Position numbers and translations under genes: made by a program
Assembly: GCA_026129765.1 (NCBI GenBank)
Contig: JAHCHP010000001.1
Coordinates: 186,001-250,000 of the forward strand
Reading direction: 5' to 3'
DNA: 64,000 bases
Source: Fimbriimonadia bacterium
Lineage (GTDB): Bacteria; Armatimonadota; Fimbriimonadia; Fimbriimonadales; GBS-DC
Part shown: in pieces, positions 1 to 8,294 of the stretch
How the letters are laid out: every line of letters begins with the position of its first letter
Position numbering within the stretch: position 1 is the first letter of the stretch
The notes under the pieces: model-generated
The model's database searches: none
What the model saw: the letters and a program-made list of their open reading frames with translations, nothing else
Told to the model about the DNA's origin: nothing

Positions 1-140
1 GCGACTCGCCCTGTGCCGCACGCCAAATCCAGCACGGGACCTCCCCGCGCCTGTGCCTCTTCTAAGAAGAAGGGCAAGTCGTCCGTGATGGGCGCATAAT
101 CGTCGTATAGTTCCGCATAAGTCGCATTGTAAGCGCGCAT
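1..140 (-). CDS. SAM-dependent methyltransferase, N-terminal fragment cut by the window edge
   Basis: The frame opens with ATG at 140 and runs off the window. The 46 visible residues begin MRAYNATYAELYDDYAPI and reach VLDLACGTGRV, which is the glycine-rich motif I that binds S-adenosylmethionine in class I methyltransferases. The N-terminal ELYDDYA pattern is common in small-molecule or unassigned Methyltransf_25-type enzymes, so the substrate cannot be named. No strong Shine-Dalgarno precedes the ATG. The gene is divergent from the next gene. Confidence 0.8.
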   Translation of the reverse strand, partial: MRAYNATYAELYDDYAPITDDLPFFLEEAQARGGPVLDLACGTGRV

Positions 141-197
141 AGGGTCTATTTAGCGATAGCAAGTCAAACTCCTGCCGGAAGTGGGGGTGTTTGTAAA

Positions 198-232
198 GGG
201 CAGACCTGTGTGAAGGTATCTGCCTATGAGTG
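198..232. repeat. Fragment of the dispersed intergenic repeat
   Basis: GGGCAGACCTGTGTG at 198-212 is identical to a segment of the longer repeat copies near 35.1 kb and 42.0 kb. It is followed by a GTATCTGCCTAT segment resembling the end of the 42 kb copy. It lies in the 276-base gap between the methyltransferase and the first secreted protein. Confidence 0.6.
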
Positions 233-363
233 GGTGAACCCTGTATGAATTCGCGTTGACAAGGCTGCAAATGGGTTCTGACTTTGGTGGTAGATACTTA
301 GCGCAGAAGTGATAAAAAGACAAACAAAAATCAACAAAGTTCGGAAAAGCCTGGGATTCGTGT

Positions 364-369
364 TATAAT
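364..369 (+). promoter_or_regulatory. Promoter -10 element for the first dockerin-like gene
   Basis: A perfect TATAAT sits 47 bases before the ATG at 417, with no good -35 match at the usual spacing. The leader contains the Shine-Dalgarno AAGGAGGG at 401-408. Confidence 0.6.
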
Positions 370-416
370 AGCATGGCACGTTTTTTAGCTTTTCACTCGT
401 AAGGAGGGAATTATCT

Positions 417-1235
417 ATGAACTTTACAAACTATGCGCTGATGGTAATTGTACTGGCAGTCTTGGTTTCCGTTGTCCCATCGACCTCATCTTCTCAAACG
501 CTGTTGGGTCCGTCACACTACTACTGCTTTGATGACAGTCCGTTCTTTGGAATTGACTTTTCGGCAGGGTATTTCTATCTCGAAGACTTTGAGGATGGAT
601 TATTGAATGTTCCCGGTGTAACTTCAAACGGTGGAAGACGAAGTTCGTCCTTTTCTGCAAGCATAGTGGATGGGGTCGACTGTGATACGGGATCCATCGA
701 TGGCAACTCGTGTGGAGGAGATGCGTTTTGGAACCCAGGACAGCCAGGTTTTATCTTGGATTTCGATGCATCGGTTTTGGGAGCGTTGCCGACTCATGTT
801 GGAGTTGTTTGGGCAGACGGTGCAGGTATCATTACATTCAAAGCGTTTGATCAGGACCTTGTTGAGATTGGGACGCTGACTGGCAATCATGCAAACTCAA
901 ATTTTGCTTGTACAAACTCAACGGAAGAAGATCGGTTCTATGGGGTCATATTCGGAAATGGTGTAACGACTGGCGTGCGGCGAATTCAAATTTCCAATTC
1001 GTCTGGCGGAATAGAGATAGACCATTTGCAGTACGGCCATTTGATCAGTAATTGCACTCCTCACAGTGGCGACGTGAACGCGGATGGATGTGTCGATGAC
1101 AACGACCTCTTGTTGATCTTGTTTTCTTTTGGTGATACGGGAGAAGAATTGGGGAGATTGGACGCAAACTGCGATGGTTCTGTGGACGACAATGATCTTC
1201 TCATTGTGTTGTTTAACTTTGGAATTGGTTGTTAG
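417..1235 (+). CDS. Secreted protein of unknown function with C-terminal dockerin-like repeats
   Basis: The protein has 272 residues. A hydrophobic signal peptide (residues 1-26, ending near SSSQ) marks it for export. The middle is Ser, Gly and Asp rich with several cysteines and matches no enzyme family I recognise. The last 55 residues hold two calcium-loop units, GDVNADGCVDDNDLL and DANCDGSVDDNDLL, each followed by a hydrophobic VLF/ILF-x-FG helix end, as in type I dockerins or EF-hand-like cell-surface modules. The start is supported by AAGGAGGG 8 to 15 bases upstream and a TATAAT. The same C-terminal module recurs in the gene at 11225-12505. No cohesin or scaffoldin is present in the window, so a cellulosome role is not implied. 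Confidence 0.85.
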   Translation: MNFTNYALMVIVLAVLVSVVPSTSSSQTLLGPSHYYCFDDSPFFGIDFSAGYFYLEDFEDGLLNVPGVTSNGGRRSSSFSASIVDGVDCDTGSIDGNSCGGDAFWNPGQPGFILDFDASVLGALPTHVGVVWADGAGIITFKAFDQDLVEIGTLTGNHANSNFACTNSTEEDRFYGVIFGNGVTTGVRRIQISNSSGGIEIDHLQYGHLISNCTPHSGDVNADGCVDDNDLLLILFSFGDTGEELGRLDANCDGSVDDNDLLIVLFNFGIGC

Positions 1236-1262
1236 TTCAATGGATACGTAGGTCTTGAATCT

Positions 1263-1296
1263 TTGCCCAGACAGCCGTCTTGAGCTGCCTGGGCAA
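1263..1296 (+). terminator. Hairpin between converging genes, terminator-like
   Basis: A 13-base-pair stem (TTGCCCAGACAGC with GCTGCCTGGGCAA, one mismatch) with an 8-base loop follows the dockerin-like gene and faces the end of the S9 peptidase gene. There is no U-tract on either strand, so factor-independent termination is uncertain. Confidence 0.45.
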
Positions 1297-1400
1297 GAGG
1301 TCTTCAGTCGCCGCAGTCAGGAAGGATGACAGATAGAGAAACCCCCTTCGTTCGGTTCCCTCTGCAAGCAAAGGGGAACTCAGTAACTGGACAACCCTCC

Positions 1401-3851
1401 TCACTGCAGATTCTTGACGAAGAATTCCATCGCGCGGCGAAGGGCATAGGGATGTCCCAGGGTGCCGTGTCCAACGCCGGGCATGGTGAGCATTTCGAAA
1501 GGCTTGTTGGCGCGGATCAGCGCGTTGACGACCTGCATGGTGCTGGCGGGGTCGACATTGGAGTCGATTTCGCCTAATAGGATCAACAGGCTGCCTTTGA
1601 GGTTGGGCGCGAGTGTCACACACGATTGCTCCTCGTAATGCTTGCCGATGGGATAGCCCATCCACTGCTCGTTCCACCACATTTTGTCCATCCGATTGTC
1701 ATAGCAGCCGCAGTCCACGACCGCCGACTTATAGAAATCGCCATGCAACAGCATCGCATGCAGCGCGTTTTGCCCGCCTGCCGAAGTGCCATAGATGCCG
1801 ACCCGCGACAGGTCCATTTGCAGGAATCGTTGCGCGGCGGCTTTCATCCACGCGATCCGGTCTGGGAAGCCTGCATCTGCCAAGTTCTGCCAGCAGGCAT
1901 CGTGGAACGCTTTGGAGCGAAAGTTCGTTCCCATTCCATCGATCTGCACGACAATAAAACCCAACTCCGCGAATTGACGCGCGCCGCTGTAAGTCTCAAA
2001 GGCTTTCGGCACATGCGCGCCCTGCGGTCCGGCATAAATCGCTTCAATCACGGGATACTTCTTTTCGGGGTCAAACTGGGTGGGGAAATGGATCAGCCCA
2101 TAAATCTCGGTTTTGCCATCGCGCCCCTTGGCCTGAAAACGTGTGGGGTATCGCCATCCGGTCGCCTTCAACTCCGAGTCGTCTGCGGTTTCCAGCGTCA
2201 ACATCAGTTTGCCATCGGAACAACGACGTAACTCGGTGATGGGCGGCTGGTCGGCGCGTGAAAGAGTCGCGATGAGATATTTGCGGTCGGGCGAATAGCG
2301 CGCGCGATGCGTGCCGTCGCTTCGGGTCAAGCGCGTGAATCCGGAGCCGTCAAAATTCACCCGGCAGTAATGCACATGGTAAGGGTCTTGATCGGGGTCT
2401 ATACCGCTCGCCCGGAACCAGATTTGGCGCGCTTCCGGGTCGATGTGGTCGATCCCCCGCACCACCCACTCACCCGATGTGATGGCGTTTTTGACTTTGC
2501 CGGTGTTCATATCGTACAAATAGAGATGGTTCCATCCGCTGCGTTCGCTCATCCAGATCGCCTCGCGCTTGCCCGGAACCCGGTAGAGATAGGTTTTGTT
2601 AGTCCAGTCAATAAAGGTCGCGCTTGTTTCGTCGATGACCGCGCGCGCCTGCATCGTTTCGGCATCCACCTCAATCAGGCAGGCTTTCTGGAAACCGCGC
2701 TTCATATAAAGAAACGAAAACCGCTTATTGTCGGGTTCCCACTGAATGTCCCAGATTCGCCAGGGATCAGGAAACAACGCATGGTCAACGGGGCGAACCC
2801 CTCTGTCTAAATCATATAAAACGGGGGTTGGCATATCGATTTTGTCGCCCGGCTTGGGATAGTCCAGCGTGATGAGCTTGGGCTGCAACTGATCGCGCGG
2901 CGATGATTGCACAATGTGAACCTTGCGGTCATCGCCAATATCCCATTTGAAGAACACCACAGATCGGCTGTCGCGACTCCAAAGGACGGGCGCGCGATAT
3001 TCGCTTTGGGAGTTGCCATCGGTGGTGAGTGCCGTTTCTTGTCCTGTTTCCACATTCCTCAAGACGGCTTGATTGTTTCGAAACAAGATGCGATGACGCC
3101 CATCGGGTGAAAGCGCAGGCGCAGGGCGCGGCGGCTCGGGCTCGGGGAACGGTTTTTGAATGATGAGGGTGGAGGGCAGATCCGGCGCGCGGAAGCCCGC
3201 GAGGGGTTTCTCTTTGGTGTCGGTCACGAGCCAGATATGGGAAGAGAAAGTCCCTTGCCGTTTTTGCTCACCCGGCTGCAGTGTGCCATACTCCACGCGC
3301 CTGCCTTCAAAATCCAACCAGTAGAGTTTCAAGACCTGATCCGTCTGGTTGACAAACAGCACATAGACGCGCTCGCCAGTGTCGATGGTGCGGTCGGGCA
3401 GGTCTCTCGGATGCGACGCTTTCGCGCTTTCAATCGTGACTTGCGCCTCTTCCAAACGATTCGCGCGCGGGTCATACCGGAAGGTTTGTGTTTGTGTTTG
3501 GATCAGGATCGCGCCGTCCGATTCCCATCGTAACCGGTCAATGGGCAAGCGGTCCGGCTCGATGGTTTGTTTCAACTGCTCGCTCAACAGTTTCGCCAAA
3601 CGCGCGTGATCAAAGGCGGGTGTCCGCTTGGCATCGCGCGCCTGAATGAGAATGAACTCCCGTTTGTCGCCTGGCAAATCACGCCGGTACCAGAACCGTT
3701 CGTTATCTGTTTGCCATTGTGGTTCGATTCGGTCTAAGTAGACTTTTCCTTCCAAGCGGCTGCGCAAGGATAGCGCATTTTCATAATCTTGTGAGACGGC
3801 AACGATGGGAAAACAGAGGATTAAGAACAGCAGTAGAAACCGATTTTTCAT
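1401..3851 (-). CDS. S9 family prolyl oligopeptidase / dipeptidyl peptidase IV-like exported peptidase
   Basis: This 816-residue protein starts with a signal peptide (MKNRFLLLFLILCFPIVAVS). The N-terminal two thirds look like the DPPIV beta-propeller, with WDIQWEPDNKRFSF and similar repeats. The C-terminal alpha/beta-hydrolase domain carries the nucleophile motif GTSAGG with Ser690, the acid at GEID (Asp763) and the histidine at GVGH (His795), the order and spacing of the S9 catalytic triad. Such enzymes release dipeptides from peptide N-termini in the periplasm or at the surface. It lies downstream of the M28 peptidase gene on the same strand, suggesting a shared role in extracellular peptide use. 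Its exact specificity is not deducible. Confidence 0.9.
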   Translation of the reverse strand: MKNRFLLLFLILCFPIVAVSQDYENALSLRSRLEGKVYLDRIEPQWQTDNERFWYRRDLPGDKREFILIQARDAKRTPAFDHARLAKLLSEQLKQTIEPDRLPIDRLRWESDGAILIQTQTQTFRYDPRANRLEEAQVTIESAKASHPRDLPDRTIDTGERVYVLFVNQTDQVLKLYWLDFEGRRVEYGTLQPGEQKRQGTFSSHIWLVTDTKEKPLAGFRAPDLPSTLIIQKPFPEPEPPRPAPALSPDGRHRILFRNNQAVLRNVETGQETALTTDGNSQSEYRAPVLWSRDSRSVVFFKWDIGDDRKVHIVQSSPRDQLQPKLITLDYPKPGDKIDMPTPVLYDLDRGVRPVDHALFPDPWRIWDIQWEPDNKRFSFLYMKRGFQKACLIEVDAETMQARAVIDETSATFIDWTNKTYLYRVPGKREAIWMSERSGWNHLYLYDMNTGKVKNAITSGEWVVRGIDHIDPEARQIWFRASGIDPDQDPYHVHYCRVNFDGSGFTRLTRSDGTHRARYSPDRKYLIATLSRADQPPITELRRCSDGKLMLTLETADDSELKATGWRYPTRFQAKGRDGKTEIYGLIHFPTQFDPEKKYPVIEAIYAGPQGAHVPKAFETYSGARQFAELGFIVVQIDGMGTNFRSKAFHDACWQNLADAGFPDRIAWMKAAAQRFLQMDLSRVGIYGTSAGGQNALHAMLLHGDFYKSAVVDCGCYDNRMDKMWWNEQWMGYPIGKHYEEQSCVTLAPNLKGSLLILLGEIDSNVDPASTMQVVNALIRANKPFEMLTMPGVGHGTLGHPYALRRAMEFFVKNLQ

Positions 3852-3871
3852 ATCGCTTAGAATGACAGTTA

Positions 3872-3950
3872 GCCCCCCTCAGTCCACTCATAAAAGGGGG
3901 AAGAGATTCCCTCCCTGATTGCAGGGAGGGATAGGGAGGGGGAAACCCCC
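3872..3950. repeat. Compound palindromic intergenic element
   Basis: Between the two peptidase genes lie a perfect 10-bp hairpin (TCCCTCCCTG, loop ATTG, arm 3922-3931), a GGGGG-AAA-CCCCC hairpin (3938-3950) and a CCCCCC arm at 3872 that can pair with the AAAAGGGGG at 3892-3900. No U-tract follows on the minus strand. The composition resembles a dispersed repetitive element rather than a simple terminator. Confidence 0.5.
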
Positions 3951-3960
3951 TTAGTCCTGT

Positions 3961-5610
3961 TTAATGATCGTGGTCATGGTCGTGATCATGATCGTGGTCA
4001 TGGTCATCGTCCATATGTCCGACCGGCGGCAGTTGATCCACCAGCGCGTTCTGCGGTCTGCGAGGCAACTTCTCATCGCGCATGGCGGCTTGATAGATCA
4101 TGGCTGCCAATACGGTTGCCGCGAACTTCATATCCTCTTCCGGCGCGCGGTCGAAGAAATCCTGGTTGGTGTGCCAAGATCGCTGGAAATACTCCAATGG
4201 GTCTTGGATGGGTTGGAAGCCGGGCAGTCCCACGCTGTTGAACGAGACCTGATCGCTTCCTCCCGACCCGCCGGGCGAAAGTGTGACCACGCCCATCTCT
4301 TTGAACGGTTCCATCCACTCGGTGAAGATGGGGCGCATCGCTTCAATACCTTCCAAGTTGAACCCACGAATTCTGCCCGCGCCGTTGTCATAATTGAAGT
4401 AGGCACAGAACTTGTCAAACTCAGGGGTTTTGACCAATTTGGACTCGCCGTCCACGGTTTCGCGCCGCGCAAAGTTCTTGGAGACATAGGCGCGTGAACC
4501 GAGCAGTCCCTGTTCTTCGCCATCCCACAGAGCAATACGAATGGTTCGACGGGGCTGCAAACCGGACGCTTTGAGGATCCGAATCGCTTCCATACAGACT
4601 GCGACGCCCGCGCCATTATCGGTTGCGCCGGTGGCGGCATGCCAGGAGTCGATATGCGCGCCCAGCATCACGATTTCATCTTTCAGGTCAGTGCCGGGCA
4701 GTTCTGCTAAAGTGTTATAACCCATAAGGTCGTTGTCTTGGTATTCGACCTGCAGATTCATACTGATTTTGGGTCTTTCACCCAGCTGAATCATGCGAAC
4801 CAACCGGTTATATTGCTCCGGTGAGATGATGACCTGGGGCAGAATGGTCGCGCCTTTGCTCCAAGGGCGCAGATTGTTTGCACTGCCTTCCACACGGGAG
4901 ACACGCGCCGACATCACTCGAATCGCCACGCCTTCGCCCACCACGCTGGTTTCGATCACCATCGCCACGCCTTCTTCCTGGTACAATCGGAATTTTCTTT
5001 CATCCATTTGGGGGGAAGCAAAGGGCTGGGTGGAGGCGCGAGCGCGCTCCCTGCGACGGCGGTCGGTGGGCGTTTGCCCGCTTTCTTCCACTTCCACTCG
5101 TCTCGCCAAGGGTTCTGTCAACATCTGCAGCGAGACGGGCGCGGGCGTATGCAGCACGATTTTGCCTTTCAGCGTTCCCTTATAAACTTCCAGTTCCTGC
5201 TCGTTTTTCGCGTCCACATAGACCACTTCCGCCGTGATAGGACCGTCTGTGCCGGGAGACCAAGCTTTGGGGAAGGCGATCAGCGGCATGCAGTGTGGTT
5301 CAATGACCTCCGCTGTAAATCGTTTCAGTGTCCAACCCCTGCCAAATTCGCCCCAGGCTTCGGTTTTCGCATTTTGTAAGCCCCACTCCTGAAGCTTACC
5401 ACGCGTCCAATCGTGCGCATTCTTAAGATTGGGTGAGGCTGTCAGGCGCGGACCGATGACATCGGTCAGGTAAGAGAGAATGGTCATCGCCTGCGATTTG
5501 TTGATGCCCTCGTCTTTGATTTGATCGATGGCTTCGCGATGTTTGGAGTCAGCCAAGGCTGCGCTCCAAACGACTAAACATAAGACAAGAAAACCGTAAA
5601 ATCTTTTCAT
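3961..5610 (-). CDS. M28 family exported metallopeptidase with His-Asp tail
   Basis: A signal peptide (residues 1-20) precedes a 549-residue zinc aminopeptidase. The M28 ligands are visible: His319 (GAHID), Asp331 (TDNGAG), Glu365/366 (DGEEQG), Asp453 (GGSDQ) and His480 (SWHTNQD). Residues roughly 120-270 resemble a PA-type insert between the N-terminal segment and the catalytic core. The C-terminus is an alternating DHDHDH run (about residues 534-549), not part of the M28 fold and possibly metal-binding. An AGAGGAG Shine-Dalgarno stands 6 bases or so before the ATG. The likely role is trimming of N-terminal residues from peptides outside the cytoplasm, alongside the S9 peptidase downstream. 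Confidence 0.9.
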   Translation of the reverse strand: MKRFYGFLVLCLVVWSAALADSKHREAIDQIKDEGINKSQAMTILSYLTDVIGPRLTASPNLKNAHDWTRGKLQEWGLQNAKTEAWGEFGRGWTLKRFTAEVIEPHCMPLIAFPKAWSPGTDGPITAEVVYVDAKNEQELEVYKGTLKGKIVLHTPAPVSLQMLTEPLARRVEVEESGQTPTDRRRRERARASTQPFASPQMDERKFRLYQEEGVAMVIETSVVGEGVAIRVMSARVSRVEGSANNLRPWSKGATILPQVIISPEQYNRLVRMIQLGERPKISMNLQVEYQDNDLMGYNTLAELPGTDLKDEIVMLGAHIDSWHAATGATDNGAGVAVCMEAIRILKASGLQPRRTIRIALWDGEEQGLLGSRAYVSKNFARRETVDGESKLVKTPEFDKFCAYFNYDNGAGRIRGFNLEGIEAMRPIFTEWMEPFKEMGVVTLSPGGSGGSDQVSFNSVGLPGFQPIQDPLEYFQRSWHTNQDFFDRAPEEDMKFAATVLAAMIYQAAMRDEKLPRRPQNALVDQLPPVGHMDDDHDHDHDHDHDHDH

Positions 5611-5702
5611 GATATGGCTCCTCTATAATGTAAGGTTCCTCTTTCTCCCTGATTTTCCTGCTTGCCTTTTGCGTTTGGGGAACCGCCGTTCGCTCATTTG
5701 GG

Positions 5703-5708
5703 TATAAT
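5703..5708 (+). promoter_or_regulatory. Promoter -10 for the LolA-like gene
   Basis: TATAAT in the divergent gap between the M28 gene and the LolA-like gene, 38 bases before the ATG. AAGGAG lies between them. No convincing -35 element. Confidence 0.55.
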
Positions 5709-5746
5709 TGGGGGTAGTAGTTAATAAGCCTAAGGAGTTTTGACCA

Positions 5747-6499
5747 ATGAACAAATGGATCAGTTTGTGCCTAATTTCTGCGTTTGCGAGCGCAGCCATG
5801 GCGCAGGACGGTAAGCAAATCGTCCAAAAAATGGAGCAGCGATACATGAAGATGAAGTCTATCGAAATGAAAGCGACCGCCAATATCAAGGTGACTGGGA
5901 TGACCAATATGGATCAGAAGGTCTCTTTTGAGATGGCATATACCAAACCTAATAAAGCGGTTATCAAGTCTTCGATGCAGGGCATGTCGCGCGAGCTGTA
6001 TAGCGATGGTAAAACCATGTATTCCTATATGCCGTCTCAGAAGATGTATCAGAAAGCAGCCGCTCCCCCCAATTTAGCCGCTTTGGGCGGCAGTCCCAAC
6101 GATCCCGCTGCCTTGATTTTCAGTTTGATGTCCGGAAATCTGACAAAAGACCCCGATACGAAGTTCAAATTTGTGCGTTCTGCAAAGGTGGGCGCGCGCG
6201 ATGTGCACGTGGTAGAGATCAGCCCCAAGCGCAATAACGCGAATGTGAACGCGAGCGTGTTGATGTTTATCGGCAAGGCAGACAACCTGGTCCATCGAGT
6301 GGAAATGACTCAGAGCGTGAAGATGCAAGGGCAGGGCAGCCAGCCTCCCACGGAAATGAAAATGAACGGTTTTGCAGACCTTCAATATGTCTCTGTGGAT
6401 AAAGCTATTGCGCCCGCTCGTTTTGCGTTTAAGCCCCCGAAAGACGCCAAAGAGGCGACAGGTCAGGGCGGCGGACCGGGACCTGCTCCCAGAAGGTAA
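5747..6499 (+). CDS. Exported LolA-like lipoprotein-carrier-fold protein
   Basis: The 250-residue product has a signal peptide ending at AMAQ and then the pattern of the LolA/LolB/MucB-like superfamily: an N-terminal helix with QIVQKMEQRYMKMKSIEMKA, repeated amphipathic strands, and SDGKTMYSYMPSQKMYQK, where a carrier or sensor would clasp a lipid in a half-barrel. The tail is Gly/Pro rich. Similar stand-alone periplasmic proteins are often annotated DUF2092 or outer-membrane lipoprotein-sorting protein, and their ligand is generally unknown. AAGGAG supports the start. A strong terminator follows, so the gene is probably monocistronic. Confidence 0.7.
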   Translation: MNKWISLCLISAFASAAMAQDGKQIVQKMEQRYMKMKSIEMKATANIKVTGMTNMDQKVSFEMAYTKPNKAVIKSSMQGMSRELYSDGKTMYSYMPSQKMYQKAAAPPNLAALGGSPNDPAALIFSLMSGNLTKDPDTKFKFVRSAKVGARDVHVVEISPKRNNANVNASVLMFIGKADNLVHRVEMTQSVKMQGQGSQPPTEMKMNGFADLQYVSVDKAIAPARFAFKPPKDAKEATGQGGGPGPAPRR

Positions 6500-6516
6500 T
6501 CGATGCATATTGTTGA

Positions 6517-6546
6517 ACAGGAGGGCGATCAACCCTCCTGTTTGTT
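6517..6546 (+). terminator. Rho-independent terminator after the LolA-like gene
   Basis: ACAGGAGGG pairs perfectly with CCCTCCTGT across a 7-base loop and is followed by TTGTTT. Confidence 0.8.
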
Positions 6547-6560
6547 TACTCCTTCCCATA

Positions 6561-7592
6561 ATGAACTTATCTATCCCCTCCACGATGCGCGCGGCGCAAA
6601 TTCTAAATTATGACGGTTCGCCCGATTCGATTCAGGTCGTGGAGAAGTCTGTCCCACAGCCCGGACCGAATCAAGTATTGGTGCAGATGGCGCGGGTGCC
6701 GATTAACCCCTCCGATTTGATGTTCCTCAAAGGGCTTTATGGAGTCAAGAAAGAACTACCGGTCGCGCCCGGATGGGAGGGCAGCGGTCGAGTGGTGGCG
6801 TCGGGCGGCGGCTGGATGGGGAAATTTTTGGTGGGGAAGCGGGTGGCTTGCGCTGCCCGAACTACGGGCGACGGCACATGGGCAGAGTATCTCATGACCG
6901 ATGCCACGCGTTGTGTGCCTCTCAGTAACGCTTTGAATGACGAACAGGGCGCGATGCTCATCGTGAACCCGCTAACTGCCTGGGCATTGATGGATATCGC
7001 CGCTCGCAGCGGCAGCCCCGCTTTTGTGCAGACAGCAGCCGCCAGCGCGCTGGGCAGGATGATCTTGCGCCTGAGCTTGAAACGCGGGGTGCCGGGTATT
7101 CACGTGGTTCGTCGCGATGAGCAGGCTGCGCTATTGAAATCGCTGGGCGCAACTCATGTGTTGAACAGCGCGGACCCCGATTTTGACCAACAACTGCGCG
7201 CGCTTTGCAGTCAATTGAATGCGAAAATCGGTTTTGAGGCGGTCGCAGGCGAGATGACGGGCAGGGTCTTGAACGCGATGCCAGCGGGTAGCCGACTGTT
7301 GGTGTATGGCGCGCTCTCTGAATCGGGCTGTTTAACGGACCCGCGCGACTTGATTTTTGAAGGGAAGCGATTAGAAGGCTTTTTCTTGGCGAGTTGGCTA
7401 GGCAGACGCTCAATCTTGCAGCAACTGCGCTTGGGCAGGCAGGTTCAATCGATGTTGGGCGAGGACCTGAAGTCGGACGTACAAGCGCGATTTCCCCTCA
7501 CGCAGGCGCGCGAAGCTCTGATCCATTATCAGAACCATATGACGGACGGAAAGGTGCTGCTTATGATGGACGAAACGTCACAAAACCCCTAA
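6561..7592 (+). CDS. Zinc-independent MDR-family oxidoreductase (quinone reductase / enoyl reductase type)
   Basis: From ATG 6561 the protein has 343 residues. A GroES-like N-terminal half (MRAAQILNYDGSP, NQVLVQMARVPINPSDL, VAPGWEGSGRVVASG) and a Rossmann half (QTAAASALGRMILRLSL, FEAVAGEMTGRVLNAM) are the marks of the medium-chain dehydrogenase superfamily. It lacks the Cys-rich structural zinc loop of alcohol dehydrogenases. It likely uses NADPH to reduce a quinone or an enoyl thioester; the substrate is unknown. An upstream extension of the frame runs back into the preceding gene and past its terminator, so it is rejected. ATG 6585 is an alternative start. The last 15 bases overlap the converging SDR gene. 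Confidence 0.75.
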   Translation: MNLSIPSTMRAAQILNYDGSPDSIQVVEKSVPQPGPNQVLVQMARVPINPSDLMFLKGLYGVKKELPVAPGWEGSGRVVASGGGWMGKFLVGKRVACAARTTGDGTWAEYLMTDATRCVPLSNALNDEQGAMLIVNPLTAWALMDIAARSGSPAFVQTAAASALGRMILRLSLKRGVPGIHVVRRDEQAALLKSLGATHVLNSADPDFDQQLRALCSQLNAKIGFEAVAGEMTGRVLNAMPAGSRLLVYGALSESGCLTDPRDLIFEGKRLEGFFLASWLGRRSILQQLRLGRQVQSMLGEDLKSDVQARFPLTQAREALIHYQNHMTDGKVLLMMDETSQNP

Positions 7593-8294
7593 TTTCGGCA
7601 TCACCATGATTTCATCGACTGCCGCATCCTCCGGCATCGTGAGAGCGAATAAAGTCGCTTCCGCAATGCTGTCAGATTTCATCATATCGGCGCGACTGGG
7701 CGCGCCCGGAAAAGCGTCCCATATGTCGGTGTCGACCGAACCGGGCAGCAGGGAAGTGACGCGGATGCCCTTCGAACGAACCTCTGCCGAAAGCGTTCGC
7801 GAAAACATCCATGCGCTGGCTTTCGCGCTGCAGTACGCGCTGGCTCCGGGAAAGGCGCGCCGCGCCGCAACCGACAGCACATTCACGATCTGACCGTTTC
7901 CTTTCTTGAGCATGGGGGGCAGAACCGCGCGCGTTACCAAATAGAACCCTTTGACATTCACTTCATGAATACGCCACCACTCCTCCACATCGGACCCTGC
8001 AATCGGGTGCGCATAGGCGATACCTGCATTGTTGACAAGGATGTCAATCGTGCCGTAAGCGTTCAGGGTTTGGCTCACCGCTTCGTCCACTCCGGCTTGA
8101 TCGGAGACATCTGCAGGGCATATGAGCGCGCGCCCGCCTTCGCTTTGAATCGATTCGGCAATGCTTTGCAGCGCGCTTTCGGTACGCGCCATCAAAGCGA
8201 CGGCTGCGCCTTCGGACGCCAACCGCCGGGCAATCGATTCTCCTATTCCGCGGCTTGCGCCGGTGACCAATGCGACTTGATTTTGCAATTTCAT
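7578..8294 (-). CDS. Short-chain dehydrogenase/reductase
   Basis: The 238-residue product begins MKLQNQVALVTGASRGIG, with the TGxxxGxG cofactor motif. It contains the structural NNAG motif and the catalytic Tyr-xxx-Lys pattern in GASAYCSAKAS, so it is a classical SDR that uses NAD(P)H. The ATG at 8294 overlaps the stop of the DUF512 gene in an ATGA junction, so translation is coupled. A longer in-frame start would lie inside that gene and is not favoured. It is the last gene of the pdxS-pdxT-DUF512 operon. Its substrate cannot be told from sequence. Confidence 0.85.
   Translation of the reverse strand: MKLQNQVALVTGASRGIGESIARRLASEGAAVALMARTESALQSIAESIQSEGGRALICPADVSDQAGVDEAVSQTLNAYGTIDILVNNAGIAYAHPIAGSDVEEWWRIHEVNVKGFYLVTRAVLPPMLKKGNGQIVNVLSVAARRAFPGASAYCSAKASAWMFSRTLSAEVRSKGIRVTSLLPGSVDTDIWDAFPGAPSRADMMKSDSIAEATLFALTMPEDAAVDEIMVMPKLGVL

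Noticed and set aside
3961-4010. Short tandem repeat mistaken for a CRISPR-like array
   Set aside because: It is the codon repeat of the His-Asp tail of the M28 peptidase, with no spacers.
1401-5610. A peptidase gene island gained by transfer
   Set aside because: Codon use and composition look like the neighbours, and there are no flanking mobility genes, tRNA ends or direct repeats.
7578-7592. Frameshift at the end of the MDR gene
   Set aside because: The 15-base overlap with the converging SDR gene leaves both proteins with normal lengths; convergent overlap is common.
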